DNA of 64,000 nucleotides from JBOEGW01 sp050633625 (GTDB taxonomy: Bacteria; Pseudomonadota; Alphaproteobacteria; Rhodobacterales; Rhodobacteraceae). Position numbers and translations under genes: made by a program. Positions within the stretch are counted from its first letter, which is position 1. Every line of letters starts with the position of its first letter. The stretch lies in the NCBI GenBank assembly GCA_050633625.1, contig JBOEGW010000001.1, positions 124,001-188,000 of the forward strand, written 5' to 3'. The notes beneath the pieces were generated by a model. The model made no database searches and had not been told where the DNA came from. It worked only from the letters and a program-made list of their open reading frames with translations. Shown piece after piece: positions 52,487 to 60,100 of the stretch.

Positions 52487-53767
52487 GTGAAACAGCCGGT
52501 AATTTCAAGACGTAATGCAGTCATTGGCCTAGGGGCGCTCACGCTGAGCGCCTGTGGCAAAAGCCCGGTCCGTGCGGCCGCGCGCACAGCCGCCGCCTCA
52601 ACGGCGCCCGCGCCGGTTGTCAAAGTGGCGGCAAATTCTGGTTTTGATGCATGGGTTGCGGGCTTTCGCCAGCAAGCGGCGGCGGCGGGCTATAGCCAGA
52701 GCTTGCTCAACACAGCCTTTCGCGGGGTCGGCTATTTGCCCGATGTCATCGCGAAGGACAGCAAACAATCTGAATTCACCCGAACGCTTGAGGACTACCT
52801 CGCGATTGCCGCCTCTGATGAGCGGGTCAAAAACGGGCGTGCGAAATATCGTCAATATGGCTCGACCCTTAAAGCCATTGAGAACAAATATGGCGTGGAA
52901 GCGAAAGTGGTCGCGGCCATTTGGGGGCTTGAGTCGAGCTACGGGGCGCGGCGCGGCAATACGCCAATCGTCTCCGCCATGGCAACGCTGGCCTATGATG
53001 GGCGGCGGCGCGACTTTTTCACCAAGCAACTTTATGCGGTGCTCAAAATCCTCGGTGCCGGTGACACGACGCCCGAAAACATGCGCGGGAGTTGGGCTGG
53101 GGCGATGGGGCACACCCAATTCATGCCCACGTCTTTCCTTGAAAGCGCTGTAGATTTCACTGGTGACGGGCGACGCGATATTTGGGGCGATGACCCCACA
53201 GACGCCTTGGCCTCAGCTGCTAATTACCTGCGCCGGGCAGGGTGGAAAAAAGGCCAACCTTGGGGCGTTGAAGTGCAGGTGCCACAAGGGTTTGACTTTG
53301 GCAAATCTGGCTTTTCCACCAAGCGATCCGTAGGCGATTGGATGGCGATGGGGGTCCGCAATATGGACGGGGGCAAAGTGCCCGCCTATGGCAGCGCGCG
53401 GGTGATCCATCCGGCGGGCGGCGGCGGTCCCGGCTTCATGGTGTTCCACAATTTCGACGTGATCAAACGCTATAACAACTCGACGTCTTATGCGATCGGA
53501 GTTGGGCATTTGGGGGATCGGATCGCAGGGGGCGGGCCAGTGCGTGGCAATTTCGGACCGGACCCACAAGGGCTAACCCTTGAAGATCGCAAGGATATTC
53601 AGCGGCGCTTGACCCAAAAAGGCTTTGATACGGATGGCGCAGATGGGGTGATCGGGGCGAAATCTGAAACCGCAATTCGCGCCTATGAGCAGGCGAAAGG
53701 CTTGAAGGTGACGGGTGTTGCGACGAAGGCTTTGCTGATCCATTTGGGCGGACGGCCACGCGGCTAA
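52487..53767 (+). CDS. Lytic murein transglycosylase lipoprotein (MltB type), Tat signal
   Basis: The 426-residue protein starts at the GTG at 52487, 5 nt after GGAGG; an in-frame GTG at 52475 lies inside the ribosome site. The signal combines twin-arginine (SRRNAVIGLG) with a lipobox (LSAC), so it is probably a Tat-exported lipoprotein. The SLT domain has AAIWGLESSYGARRGNTPIV with the catalytic Glu, and GAMGHTQFMPTSFLESAVDF. A C-terminal peptidoglycan-binding domain follows (RRLTQKGFDTDGADGVIGAK). It cleaves glycan strands to 1,6-anhydro products. Confidence 0.92.
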   Translation: MKQPVISRRNAVIGLGALTLSACGKSPVRAAARTAAASTAPAPVVKVAANSGFDAWVAGFRQQAAAAGYSQSLLNTAFRGVGYLPDVIAKDSKQSEFTRTLEDYLAIAASDERVKNGRAKYRQYGSTLKAIENKYGVEAKVVAAIWGLESSYGARRGNTPIVSAMATLAYDGRRRDFFTKQLYAVLKILGAGDTTPENMRGSWAGAMGHTQFMPTSFLESAVDFTGDGRRDIWGDDPTDALASAANYLRRAGWKKGQPWGVEVQVPQGFDFGKSGFSTKRSVGDWMAMGVRNMDGGKVPAYGSARVIHPAGGGGPGFMVFHNFDVIKRYNNSTSYAIGVGHLGDRIAGGGPVRGNFGPDPQGLTLEDRKDIQRRLTQKGFDTDGADGVIGAKSETAIRAYEQAKGLKVTGVATKALLIHLGGRPRG

Positions 53768-53797
53768 AGCCGGGTGTGGCCCTGCGCATATTGCCCT

Positions 53798-53920
53798 GGA
53801 CGAGGGGCTTTGCCCCACGCGCTCGACTTTGTGGACAAGGCTCTGCCCCTCGCGCTCGACTTTTTAGGCGAGGGGCTCTGCCCCTCGCGCTCCCCGAGGT
53901 ATTTTGAAACCAAAGAAGGA
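53798..53920 (+). repeat. GC-hairpin / GAGGTATTT intergenic repeat, copy B with three tandem units
   Basis: Three degenerate 34-39-bp units begin at 53798, 53833 and 53867. Each has the pattern GG-x-x-A-x-GG-CT-x-TGCCCC followed by CGCGCTC. Unit 3 holds the hairpin GCGAGGGGCTCTGCCCCTCG and continues into CCCCGAGGTATTTTGAAACC and AAAGAAGG. It lies between the convergent transglycosylase and DUF2461 genes and can act as a terminator in either direction. Confidence 0.8.
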
Positions 53921-53927
53921 TCGAAAG

Positions 53928-54569
53928 TTAGGCCAGCGCCGCTGACAAGGCGCGCCGCAGGTCCGTGACGTCTGTGAAATGTGTCTTGAGGGTTTGCAGC
54001 GGGTCATTTTGATCAGCTTCATCCAGATCGCGCCATAGCGTCACCCCTTTGCGCCGCAACAAGGCCCCGTGCCGGTGGTCCTTCTCATAAGGGGCGGGAA
54101 TACGTTTCAACTCCGGCGCCTCCATTATCCAGCCCTTCGCCTGAAGACCCTGAAGTCGTTCGGCGATCTGATCGCTTTGATCCACCGCATCACGCCACTT
54201 CAAGAGCGCCTCTTTGGAAAAGGCAAAGGTGCCAACGCCGAGCTTGCAATAGCTCGGGGATACTCCAAAGAAAAACCCAATCGGCGCGCCGGTGATTTGC
54301 CGCCATTCAAGGTGCAAATGGGTGTTATAGGGTGTCTTGTCTTTGGAAAACCGGAGGTCGCGATGGATGCGATACATTTTTGGCGCCGTGGGCTGACTGA
54401 GGCCGGTGGCGAGCCAGTGTTCCATCTCGTCAAGAAACAGTTTCGCCGGGCGACTGACCTTCGCCTCATAGGCTGGTTTATGTTCGGAAAGCCACGCGCG
54501 ATCATTATGCGCCGCGAGGTCGCTCAAGAAACCGCGAGCTTCAGGGATGAGCTGTGCAAACCCGCTCAT
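53928..54569 (-). CDS. TIGR02453/DUF2461 family protein
   Basis: The 213-residue protein starts at 54569 after AGGAGGTCC; the long open frame upstream is non-coding. Family features are EARGFLSDLAAHNDRAWLSE, MYRIHRDLRFSKDKTPYNTH and GFFFGVSPSYCKLGVGTFAF. RDLRFSKDKTPYNT is the strongest signature. The function of this widespread cytosolic family is unknown. The preceding region is shared divergently with the MATE gene. Confidence 0.9.
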   Translation of the reverse strand: MSGFAQLIPEARGFLSDLAAHNDRAWLSEHKPAYEAKVSRPAKLFLDEMEHWLATGLSQPTAPKMYRIHRDLRFSKDKTPYNTHLHLEWRQITGAPIGFFFGVSPSYCKLGVGTFAFSKEALLKWRDAVDQSDQIAERLQGLQAKGWIMEAPELKRIPAPYEKDHRHGALLRRKGVTLWRDLDEADQNDPLQTLKTHFTDVTDLRRALSAALA

Positions 54570-54788
54570 ATGGACCTCCTTTTGACTGTGTTCGTCACTC
54601 TGCAATTCACTGCGAGTGTGGCGCAGAACGGGCCTTATGAAAAGTGGGGGACAATGGCCGCGTCTGGCCAATAGCAACTTAAGGCCGGTCATCTGGCGTG
54701 CAGTCTTTGCGCCTTGCTGGACCAAAGCGCCAAAATCCAGCCTAGGAATTTGCCGCGCCCCGTGCCATTGGGAGGGATGGATCAGGTC

Positions 54789-56120
54789 ATGACGTATCGA
54801 CAACATATTGGAGCCCTTCTCACACTCGGATTGCCATTGATCGGCAGCCATGTGGCGCAGATTTTGATGCAGACGACTGACACCGTGATGTTGGGCCGCT
54901 ACGATGTCGAGGCGCTGGCGGCGCTGGTTTTGGCGACGACCCTTTACATGGTGATATTCCTGTTTTTGTCGGGCTTTTCTTGGGCTGTGGTGCCGCTGGT
55001 GTCTGCGGCGGCGGAACAGGACGACGCGGCGCAAATCCGGCGCGCAACGCGCATGGGGCTTTGGTTGTCGCTTGCATTTGGTGTCTTGGGATTGCCGGTG
55101 CTGTTGTTCTCTGGGCCGTTGCTGGCGCTCATGGGGCAAGAGGAAGCGCTCTCTGAAGGGGCGCAAACCTACCTGCGGATTATGGGATGGGGTCTTTTGC
55201 CGGGGCTTGGGGTGATGGTCCTCAAATCCTACCTCTCAGGGCTTGAGCGCACGCGGGTGCAGCTATGGGTGACGCTGGGCGCGGCGATCGCAAATGTCGG
55301 TCTCAACTGGGTGCTGATTTTCGGCAAACTTGGCGCCCCGGAACTCGGTATTCGCGGCGCGGCAATCGCATCGCTGTCTCTCACGATCATGTCCTTCGTG
55401 GTCCTGGCAATCTATGTGCTGCGCAGATTTCCGCACCATGCGATCTTCAACCGGCTTTGGCGCCCAGATTGGAGCGCCGCGCGCCATGTTTTCTCGATGG
55501 GCTGGCAAATCGGCATAACAACCCTGGCCGAAGTCGGGTTGTTTTCGGCGGCCTCGATCATGATGGGCTGGATCAGCACAGCCGCGCTTGCCGCCCATGG
55601 CATTGCGCTTCAAGTGGTGACGCTTTCCTTCATGGTGCAACTCGGCCTGTCAAACGCTGTGACAGTGCGCGCCGGACGGGCCTTTGGGCGCGGGGACATG
55701 GGGCTGTTGCGCCGCGGACTTGGCGCGGCACATATGTTGGGTCTCGGGTTTGCCGTGCTCTGCGCGCTGCTCTATTTCACAGTGCCGCAACCCATTATTG
55801 GCCTCTTTCTGGACGATGCAGATCCGCTGCGCGGCGAAATCTTGATCCTGGGCGCTGGTTTTCTCTTGATGGGAGGATTGTTCCAATTGGTCGACAGCAG
55901 TCAGGTGCTCAGCGTAGCCGCCCTGCGCGGAATGCAAGACACAAGCACCCCCATGTGGATCGCAGCACTTTCCTATTGGGCCGTCGGCGCACCTGCGGCA
56001 TATGCGCTTGGATTTTGGGCTGATATGGGCGGGCGCGGCATTTGGCTTGGCCTCGTGATCGGCCTTGGCACGGCGGCAATCGCGATGATGATCCGGTTTC
56101 GCAGCCACACCGCCCGATAA
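54789..56120 (+). CDS. MATE family efflux transporter
   Basis: The 443-residue protein has about 12 membrane segments in two homologous halves. It begins LLTLGLPLIGSHVAQILMQT and TDTVMLGRYDVEALAALVLA, with the MATE-typical D-x-x-M-L/V-G-x-x element. The second half repeats GWQIGITTLAEVGLFSAASI and MMGWISTAALAAHGIALQVV. MATE proteins export cationic drugs and metabolites using Na+ or H+. An alternative ATG at 54777 is closer to GGGAGG; 54789 leaves a shorter cytoplasmic N-terminus. Substrate unknown. Confidence 0.9.
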   Translation: MTYRQHIGALLTLGLPLIGSHVAQILMQTTDTVMLGRYDVEALAALVLATTLYMVIFLFLSGFSWAVVPLVSAAAEQDDAAQIRRATRMGLWLSLAFGVLGLPVLLFSGPLLALMGQEEALSEGAQTYLRIMGWGLLPGLGVMVLKSYLSGLERTRVQLWVTLGAAIANVGLNWVLIFGKLGAPELGIRGAAIASLSLTIMSFVVLAIYVLRRFPHHAIFNRLWRPDWSAARHVFSMGWQIGITTLAEVGLFSAASIMMGWISTAALAAHGIALQVVTLSFMVQLGLSNAVTVRAGRAFGRGDMGLLRRGLGAAHMLGLGFAVLCALLYFTVPQPIIGLFLDDADPLRGEILILGAGFLLMGGLFQLVDSSQVLSVAALRGMQDTSTPMWIAALSYWAVGAPAAYALGFWADMGGRGIWLGLVIGLGTAAIAMMIRFRSHTAR

Positions 56121-56195
56121 CGCGAATACTGAAACTATACGGGGGCATTGTCGGAATAACGGACCGATAATGTCGCAATACTGCAACCGATCGCC

Positions 56196-56250
56196 TCTTT
56201 CCTTGTTTCAAAAATACCTCGGGAGAGCGCGAGAGGGCAGCGCCCTTTCG
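56196..56250 (-). repeat. GC-hairpin / GAGGTATTT intergenic repeat, copy C
   Basis: On the minus strand the segment reads AAAGGGCGCTGCCCT, then CTCGCGCTCTCCCGAGGTAT and TTTTGAAACAAGGAAAG, matching copy B unit 3 in order and spacing. It lies between the convergent MATE and 133-residue genes, 7 nt from the latter's stop. Confidence 0.78.
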
Positions 56251-56257
56251 CATGCCA

Positions 56258-56659
56258 CTAGTCGCGGGCCATCAATCGTTCGGCCTTTTTGCGCACCAAG
56301 ACCGAACGCAAATCATGCATCGCCAACAACAAGGAATCGGTCACCATCTCAAGCTGCCCCTCATCCGCACGTTGCTGCACCCAATGCGTTGTCAGGTTCA
56401 AATGATCCACAGTGCGCAAAATATCGTCCACATCGCGCACCGCCAAAGTGGTCACGCGATCTTCGATCCACTGATCAATCGCCGCTTGATCGGCGGGGGA
56501 TAGCTCACGCTCGCCATGCGGTTTCACATCGCCATTCTTGATGTTGATCACAGCGATCTGGTCAAGCTCAATGCGCCGATGACGATTTTCGGTATCCACA
56601 CGAAACACAAAGGCCCCGTTTTCACGCACGCGGAAGTAATATTCTGGCAGATCAGTCAT
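56258..56659 (-). CDS. Conserved-looking hypothetical protein, 133 residues
   Basis: The protein begins TDLPEYYFRVRENGAFVFRV, has a beta-rich first half with ENRHRRIELDQIAVINIKNG, and a helical second half ending LRSVLVRKKAERLMARD. It is soluble and has no signal peptide. Codon use is like that of its neighbours, so it is probably a true chromosomal gene of the lineage, but I cannot name the family. It lies about 100 nt downstream of the aspartate aminotransferase gene on the same strand. Confidence 0.7.
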   Translation of the reverse strand: MTDLPEYYFRVRENGAFVFRVDTENRHRRIELDQIAVINIKNGDVKPHGERELSPADQAAIDQWIEDRVTTLAVRDVDDILRTVDHLNLTTHWVQQRADEGQLEMVTDSLLLAMHDLRSVLVRKKAERLMARD

Positions 56660-56760
56660 ATGGCCTTGCTCGTTCCTTGCGCGCGGCTTGTATCGGCACC
56701 GCTGCGCCTTGCGTTAAAAAACTCCAAAACGGCACAAAGGGCAAGCACCCATCCGGCCAT

Positions 56761-57963
56761 TTACGAAAGCTGGGCACAGAAGCTTTGGATGCGTGTGCAG
56801 GCCTCAATCAATTGCGCCTCGGATGTGGCGTAGCTGACCCGAAAATTCGGGCTGAGGCCGAACGCTGCGCCAAACACAACAGCGACACCGGTTTCCTCCA
56901 ATAAGGCGCGCGAAAAATCCTCATCCGTTTCGATGAGGACGCCGCCCTTTGACGTCTTGCCAATACAGCCCGCCACGCTGGGATAGACGTAGAACGCGCC
57001 CTCCGGGTTGGGGCACTCAACTCCATTGGCCTCATTGAGCATCCGCACCACCAAATCGCGCCGCCCCTGAAACAGCGCCGCGTTCTCAGCCAAGAAATCC
57101 TGAGGCCCATTCAGAGCTTCCACCGCTGCCCATTGCGAAATCGTGCAAGGGTTTGAGGTGGATTGCGACTGCACTTTGCGCATCGCCCCAATCAAGGCCT
57201 CCGGCCCGCCCGCATAGCCAATCCGCCAACCGGTCATCGCGTAAGCCTTGGAGACCCCGTTCACTGTCAGCGTGCGCTCATACAGGCCCGGTTCTACCTC
57301 CGCCGGGGTAGTGAATTTGAAATCATCAAACACGAGGTGCTCATACATATCATCGCTCATCACCCAAACCTGCGGATGGCGCATCAAAACATCGGTCAAG
57401 GCGCGCAGCTCATCCGCGCTATAGCCTGCGCCCGTGGGATTGGAGGGTGAGTTGAAAATCAACCACTTGGTCTTTGGGGTGATCGCCGCCTCTAGCTGCG
57501 CGGGCGTCATCTTGAAGTCCGCCTCGATCCCGCATTCCACAGCAACCGGCGTGCCGCCTGCGAGTAATACCATGTCCGGATAGCTGACCCAATAAGGCGC
57601 CGGAATGATCACCTCATCCCCCGCGTTCAGGGTCGCCATCAATGCGTTATACAGGATTTGTTTGCCGCCAGTCCCCACCGAAATCTGCGCCGGAACATAG
57701 TCCAACCCATTGTCACGCTTGAATTTCGCACAAATCGCAGCTTTCAGTTCGGGCATCCCATCGGGGGCAGTGTATTTCGTTTGGCCCGCGTTGATCGCAG
57801 TGATCGCCGCCGCCTTGATGTGCTCAGGCGTATCAAAATCCGGCTCACCCGCGCCAAGCCCAATCACATCACGCCCCGCCGCCTTTAGCTCCTGCGCAAG
57901 GGTCGTGACGGCAATCGTCGGTGAGGGTTTCACGCGCGCCAATGTGTCGGATAAAAATGCCAT
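56761..57963 (-). CDS. aatA: Aspartate aminotransferase (class I, Ib subgroup)
   Basis: The 400-residue PLP enzyme starts at 57963 (AFLSDTLARVKPSPTIAVTT). Features are VIGLGAGEPDFDTPEHIKAA, WLIFNSPSNPTGAGYSADEL, the internal-aldimine Lys in VNGVSKAYAMTGWRIGYAGG, and the C-terminal Arg in NFRVSYATSE. This pattern is that of alphaproteobacterial AatA, which may also use prephenate. It converts aspartate and 2-oxoglutarate to oxaloacetate and glutamate. Confidence 0.93.
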   Translation of the reverse strand: MAFLSDTLARVKPSPTIAVTTLAQELKAAGRDVIGLGAGEPDFDTPEHIKAAAITAINAGQTKYTAPDGMPELKAAICAKFKRDNGLDYVPAQISVGTGGKQILYNALMATLNAGDEVIIPAPYWVSYPDMVLLAGGTPVAVECGIEADFKMTPAQLEAAITPKTKWLIFNSPSNPTGAGYSADELRALTDVLMRHPQVWVMSDDMYEHLVFDDFKFTTPAEVEPGLYERTLTVNGVSKAYAMTGWRIGYAGGPEALIGAMRKVQSQSTSNPCTISQWAAVEALNGPQDFLAENAALFQGRRDLVVRMLNEANGVECPNPEGAFYVYPSVAGCIGKTSKGGVLIETDEDFSRALLEETGVAVVFGAAFGLSPNFRVSYATSEAQLIEACTRIQSFCAQLS

Positions 57964-58053
57964 GACCAAGCCCTCGGATTTGTACTTTCTGCCCCTTTCT
58001 TCTAGGCTCCCAGCGAAACGCGCGCAAGCCAGCAGCGCGGCAGGAGGCCCGGC

Positions 58054-58443
58054 ATGACGGATGATTGGTACAGCGAAGCGAGCGCCACCTTTGGCGATCG
58101 TTTGATGGCAGCGCGCGAAGGGGCGGGGCTGAGTCAAAAAGACCTAGCCAAGCGGATCGGCGTCAAGATCAAAACCGTTGCCGCTTGGGAGAACGACATT
58201 TCCGAGCCGCGTGCCAATCGGTTACAACTCATGGCGGGGTTGTTGAATGTATCGCTTATGTGGTTGATGACCGGCGAAGGCGAGGGTGTGGAGGCGCCCG
58301 GCGACATTGAGCTGGACACGGATACGAAGATGATTTTGCTTGAGCTTCGCGAGTTGAGCGCGGACATCGACCAAGCCGCTGACCGCATAGCGCGGCTTGA
58401 AAAACGCCTGCGAAAATCCTTGGAGGGAAAACGCCATGAGTGA
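58054..58443 (+). CDS. XRE-family (helix-turn-helix) regulator
   Basis: The 129-residue protein carries an HTH at residues 12-66: FGDRLMAAREGAGLSQKDLA, KRIGVKIKTVAAWENDISEP and LMAGLLNVSLMWLMTGEGEG. A C-terminal coiled coil (LLELRELSADIDQAADRIAR) likely dimerises it. It overlaps sdhE by 8 nt. This pairing is familiar in Rhodobacteraceae, but the target is unknown. Confidence 0.88.
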   Translation: MTDDWYSEASATFGDRLMAAREGAGLSQKDLAKRIGVKIKTVAAWENDISEPRANRLQLMAGLLNVSLMWLMTGEGEGVEAPGDIELDTDTKMILLELRELSADIDQAADRIARLEKRLRKSLEGKRHE

Positions 58444-58705
58444 AACACGCGAAAATCGTCTCAAGCGGATGACGATGCGCTCAAAGCGGCGCGGGATCAA
58501 GGAAATGGACATTATTCTTGGCAGGTTTTCGGACGAAGCCTTGGCCGGTTTGGATGAGGCCACGCTTGACCTTTATGATGCGCTGTTGAGCGAAAATGAC
58601 CAAGATTTGTACCAATGGGTGTCTGGGCAAATGGCCCCGCCAGCCCGGTTCGAAACCTTGATGGCGCGCATCACCGCCCATGCGATTGAGGCGGCTGCAC
58701 GTTAA
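58436..58705 (+). CDS. sdhE: Succinate dehydrogenase assembly factor 2 / SdhE
   Basis: The 89-residue protein starts at 58436 after GGAGGG. The R-G-x-x-E motif is RSKRRGIKEMDIILGRFSDE. LYDALLSENDQDLYQWVSGQ is the conserved C-terminal segment. SdhE helps attach FAD covalently to SdhA. Its start lies inside the XRE gene's 3' end, so the two are co-translated. No sdh genes are in the window. Confidence 0.93.
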   Translation: MSETRENRLKRMTMRSKRRGIKEMDIILGRFSDEALAGLDEATLDLYDALLSENDQDLYQWVSGQMAPPARFETLMARITAHAIEAAAR

Positions 58706-58834
58706 CGGCGGCGGGCGTTGCGTTAACTAAAAACCTGAAATCCAAGCCATTTTTGTGCAGTTTTTCCGTTTTGTTTAACCGTATGTTTCGCTTTTGAGGC
58801 GACAACGGTTCGGCAAATAGGATTGGAGAACCGC

Positions 58835-59332
58835 ATGAGTATGCACAGCCCCATCGTCCCCGGCGTGAAGGGGGACTATATCGCGCAATACCTGGACGCT
58901 CTGTCGCTCGTGGAGCGGCTACACCGGCTTTTGCTGGACGTGATCAAGGATGAGTTTGAACGCGTGGGTGTGCTTGAAATCAACGCAGTTCAGGCGTTGC
59001 TTCTGTTTAACATTGGCGACAATGAAGTCACGGCAGGTGAGTTGAAAACCCGCGGCTACTACCAAGGGTCAAACGTGTCTTATAACTTGAAAAAACTGGT
59101 GGAAATGGGCTATATGCACCACCAACGCTCCGAGATTGATCGCCGCTCTGTGCGGGTCAAGCTGACGGAAAAGGGCAGCGAGGTGAGCAAGGTGGTCACG
59201 GATTTATTCGCGCGCCACGCCGAAGGGCTACAGTCCAAAGATGTGTTGTCCCATGAGGGAATTGAGAACATCAACAGTTCTCTGAAACGGGTCGAGCGCT
59301 ATTGGGCGGATCAAATTCGCTATATTTATTGA
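58835..59332 (+). CDS. ldtR: MarR-family regulator, LdtR-like
   Basis: The 165-residue protein starts at 58835, 6 nt after GGAG. The winged helix covers about residues 40-110: VLEINAVQALLLFNIGDNEV, RGYYQGSNVSYNLKKLVEMG and YMHHQRSEIDRRSVRVKLTE. Helical arms at both ends dimerise it. The GYYQGSNVSYNLKKL recognition helix matches LdtR of Liberibacter/Sinorhizobium as I remember it, a regulator of an L,D-transpeptidase and stress tolerance. It is preceded by a 129-bp AT-rich promoter region and overlaps the convergent VWA gene by 7 nt. Confidence 0.82.
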   Translation: MSMHSPIVPGVKGDYIAQYLDALSLVERLHRLLLDVIKDEFERVGVLEINAVQALLLFNIGDNEVTAGELKTRGYYQGSNVSYNLKKLVEMGYMHHQRSEIDRRSVRVKLTEKGSEVSKVVTDLFARHAEGLQSKDVLSHEGIENINSSLKRVERYWADQIRYIY

Positions 59333-60099
59333 GGGTTTGAAGTGGCTTGGAGGCGCGCAAGCGCCGCGAGCGGATCCCCATGGGGAAGCGCGCCGATGGT
59401 GATTGTTCCGATTTCGCGCAGGAGTTTGCGTTTCATCGCCCGGCCATAGTCCCCATAACCGCGCGCCTCTTGCACAAAAGCCCCAGCGCCGCGAATGACA
59501 AGTTGCTCGAAATAGGTCGTGAGCTTGGACGCTTGAGGGGATGCGCTGCTTTGCCCGTCAGGCAGAATGACCAGCGCGTTGAGCGTGAGACCAGTGAGCG
59601 CGGGCAGGGCCGCGATGTCTTGCGGGCGCGGCCCGGTGTTGGACATGCCATCGGCAGAAATATCGAGCGTGCGCTGCCAACAGTGATCCATTTTGGCAAG
59701 CTCATGCGCCCCGGTGGCCATGGCTGCGCCAAGCGCTGTCGAGACCCCAGCAGGTGCCCGGCGCAAGGCGCGCAGGCGCGCCGAAACCGTCTCCAAGGTC
59801 GCCTGATCTATGAGCGCTGTCCACGGGATCAAGACACGTTGATCGGCGGCATCGCTCCACTCAAAAACAAACAAGGAAACTGGTGCCGTTGCGCCCTGAA
59901 GCAAGGCCGCGCGCACCTCATCGTCAACAAGCGCTGCGGCCAGCCCATCCAATTGCATCCGATATTCGCGCGCATCCACCGAGCCGGACACATCAAGCCC
60001 CAGCGCCAAAGCCTGCCGGCATGGGGCCTCTTGGGCCTGTGCCTTTGAGGCAAAAAAGAGCAAGGCCGCCAGAACAGCTGCCGCCAGCCCCCGGTTCAT
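59326..60099 (-). CDS. Exported VWA-domain protein (DUF1194 type)
   Basis: The 257-residue protein has a signal peptide (GLAAAVLAALLFFASKAQAQ) and a von Willebrand A domain. The MIDAS motif is LALGLDVSGSVDAREYRMQL (D-x-S-x-S), with the later T in PAGVSTALGAAM and D in DISADGMSNTG. DUF1194 proteins carry exactly this layout. It starts 1 nt after the stop of the Slam-like gene, so the two are co-transcribed and probably co-translated. A role in binding or processing the exported surface lipoprotein can be imagined but is not shown. Confidence 0.85.
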   Translation of the reverse strand: MNRGLAAAVLAALLFFASKAQAQEAPCRQALALGLDVSGSVDAREYRMQLDGLAAALVDDEVRAALLQGATAPVSLFVFEWSDAADQRVLIPWTALIDQATLETVSARLRALRRAPAGVSTALGAAMATGAHELAKMDHCWQRTLDISADGMSNTGPRPQDIAALPALTGLTLNALVILPDGQSSASPQASKLTTYFEQLVIRGAGAFVQEARGYGDYGRAMKRKLLREIGTITIGALPHGDPLAALARLQATSNPQ

Positions 60100-60100
60100 G

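Noticed and set aside
54570..55166. 199-codon extension upstream of the DUF2461 gene
   Set aside because: The extension is Arg/Gln-rich, overlaps the MATE gene antisense, and the family start with AGGAGG lies at 54569.
55265..56023. 252-codon plus-strand frame inside the MATE gene
   Set aside because: It is an out-of-frame shadow; the MATE frame shows clear membrane segments and family motifs, this one does not.
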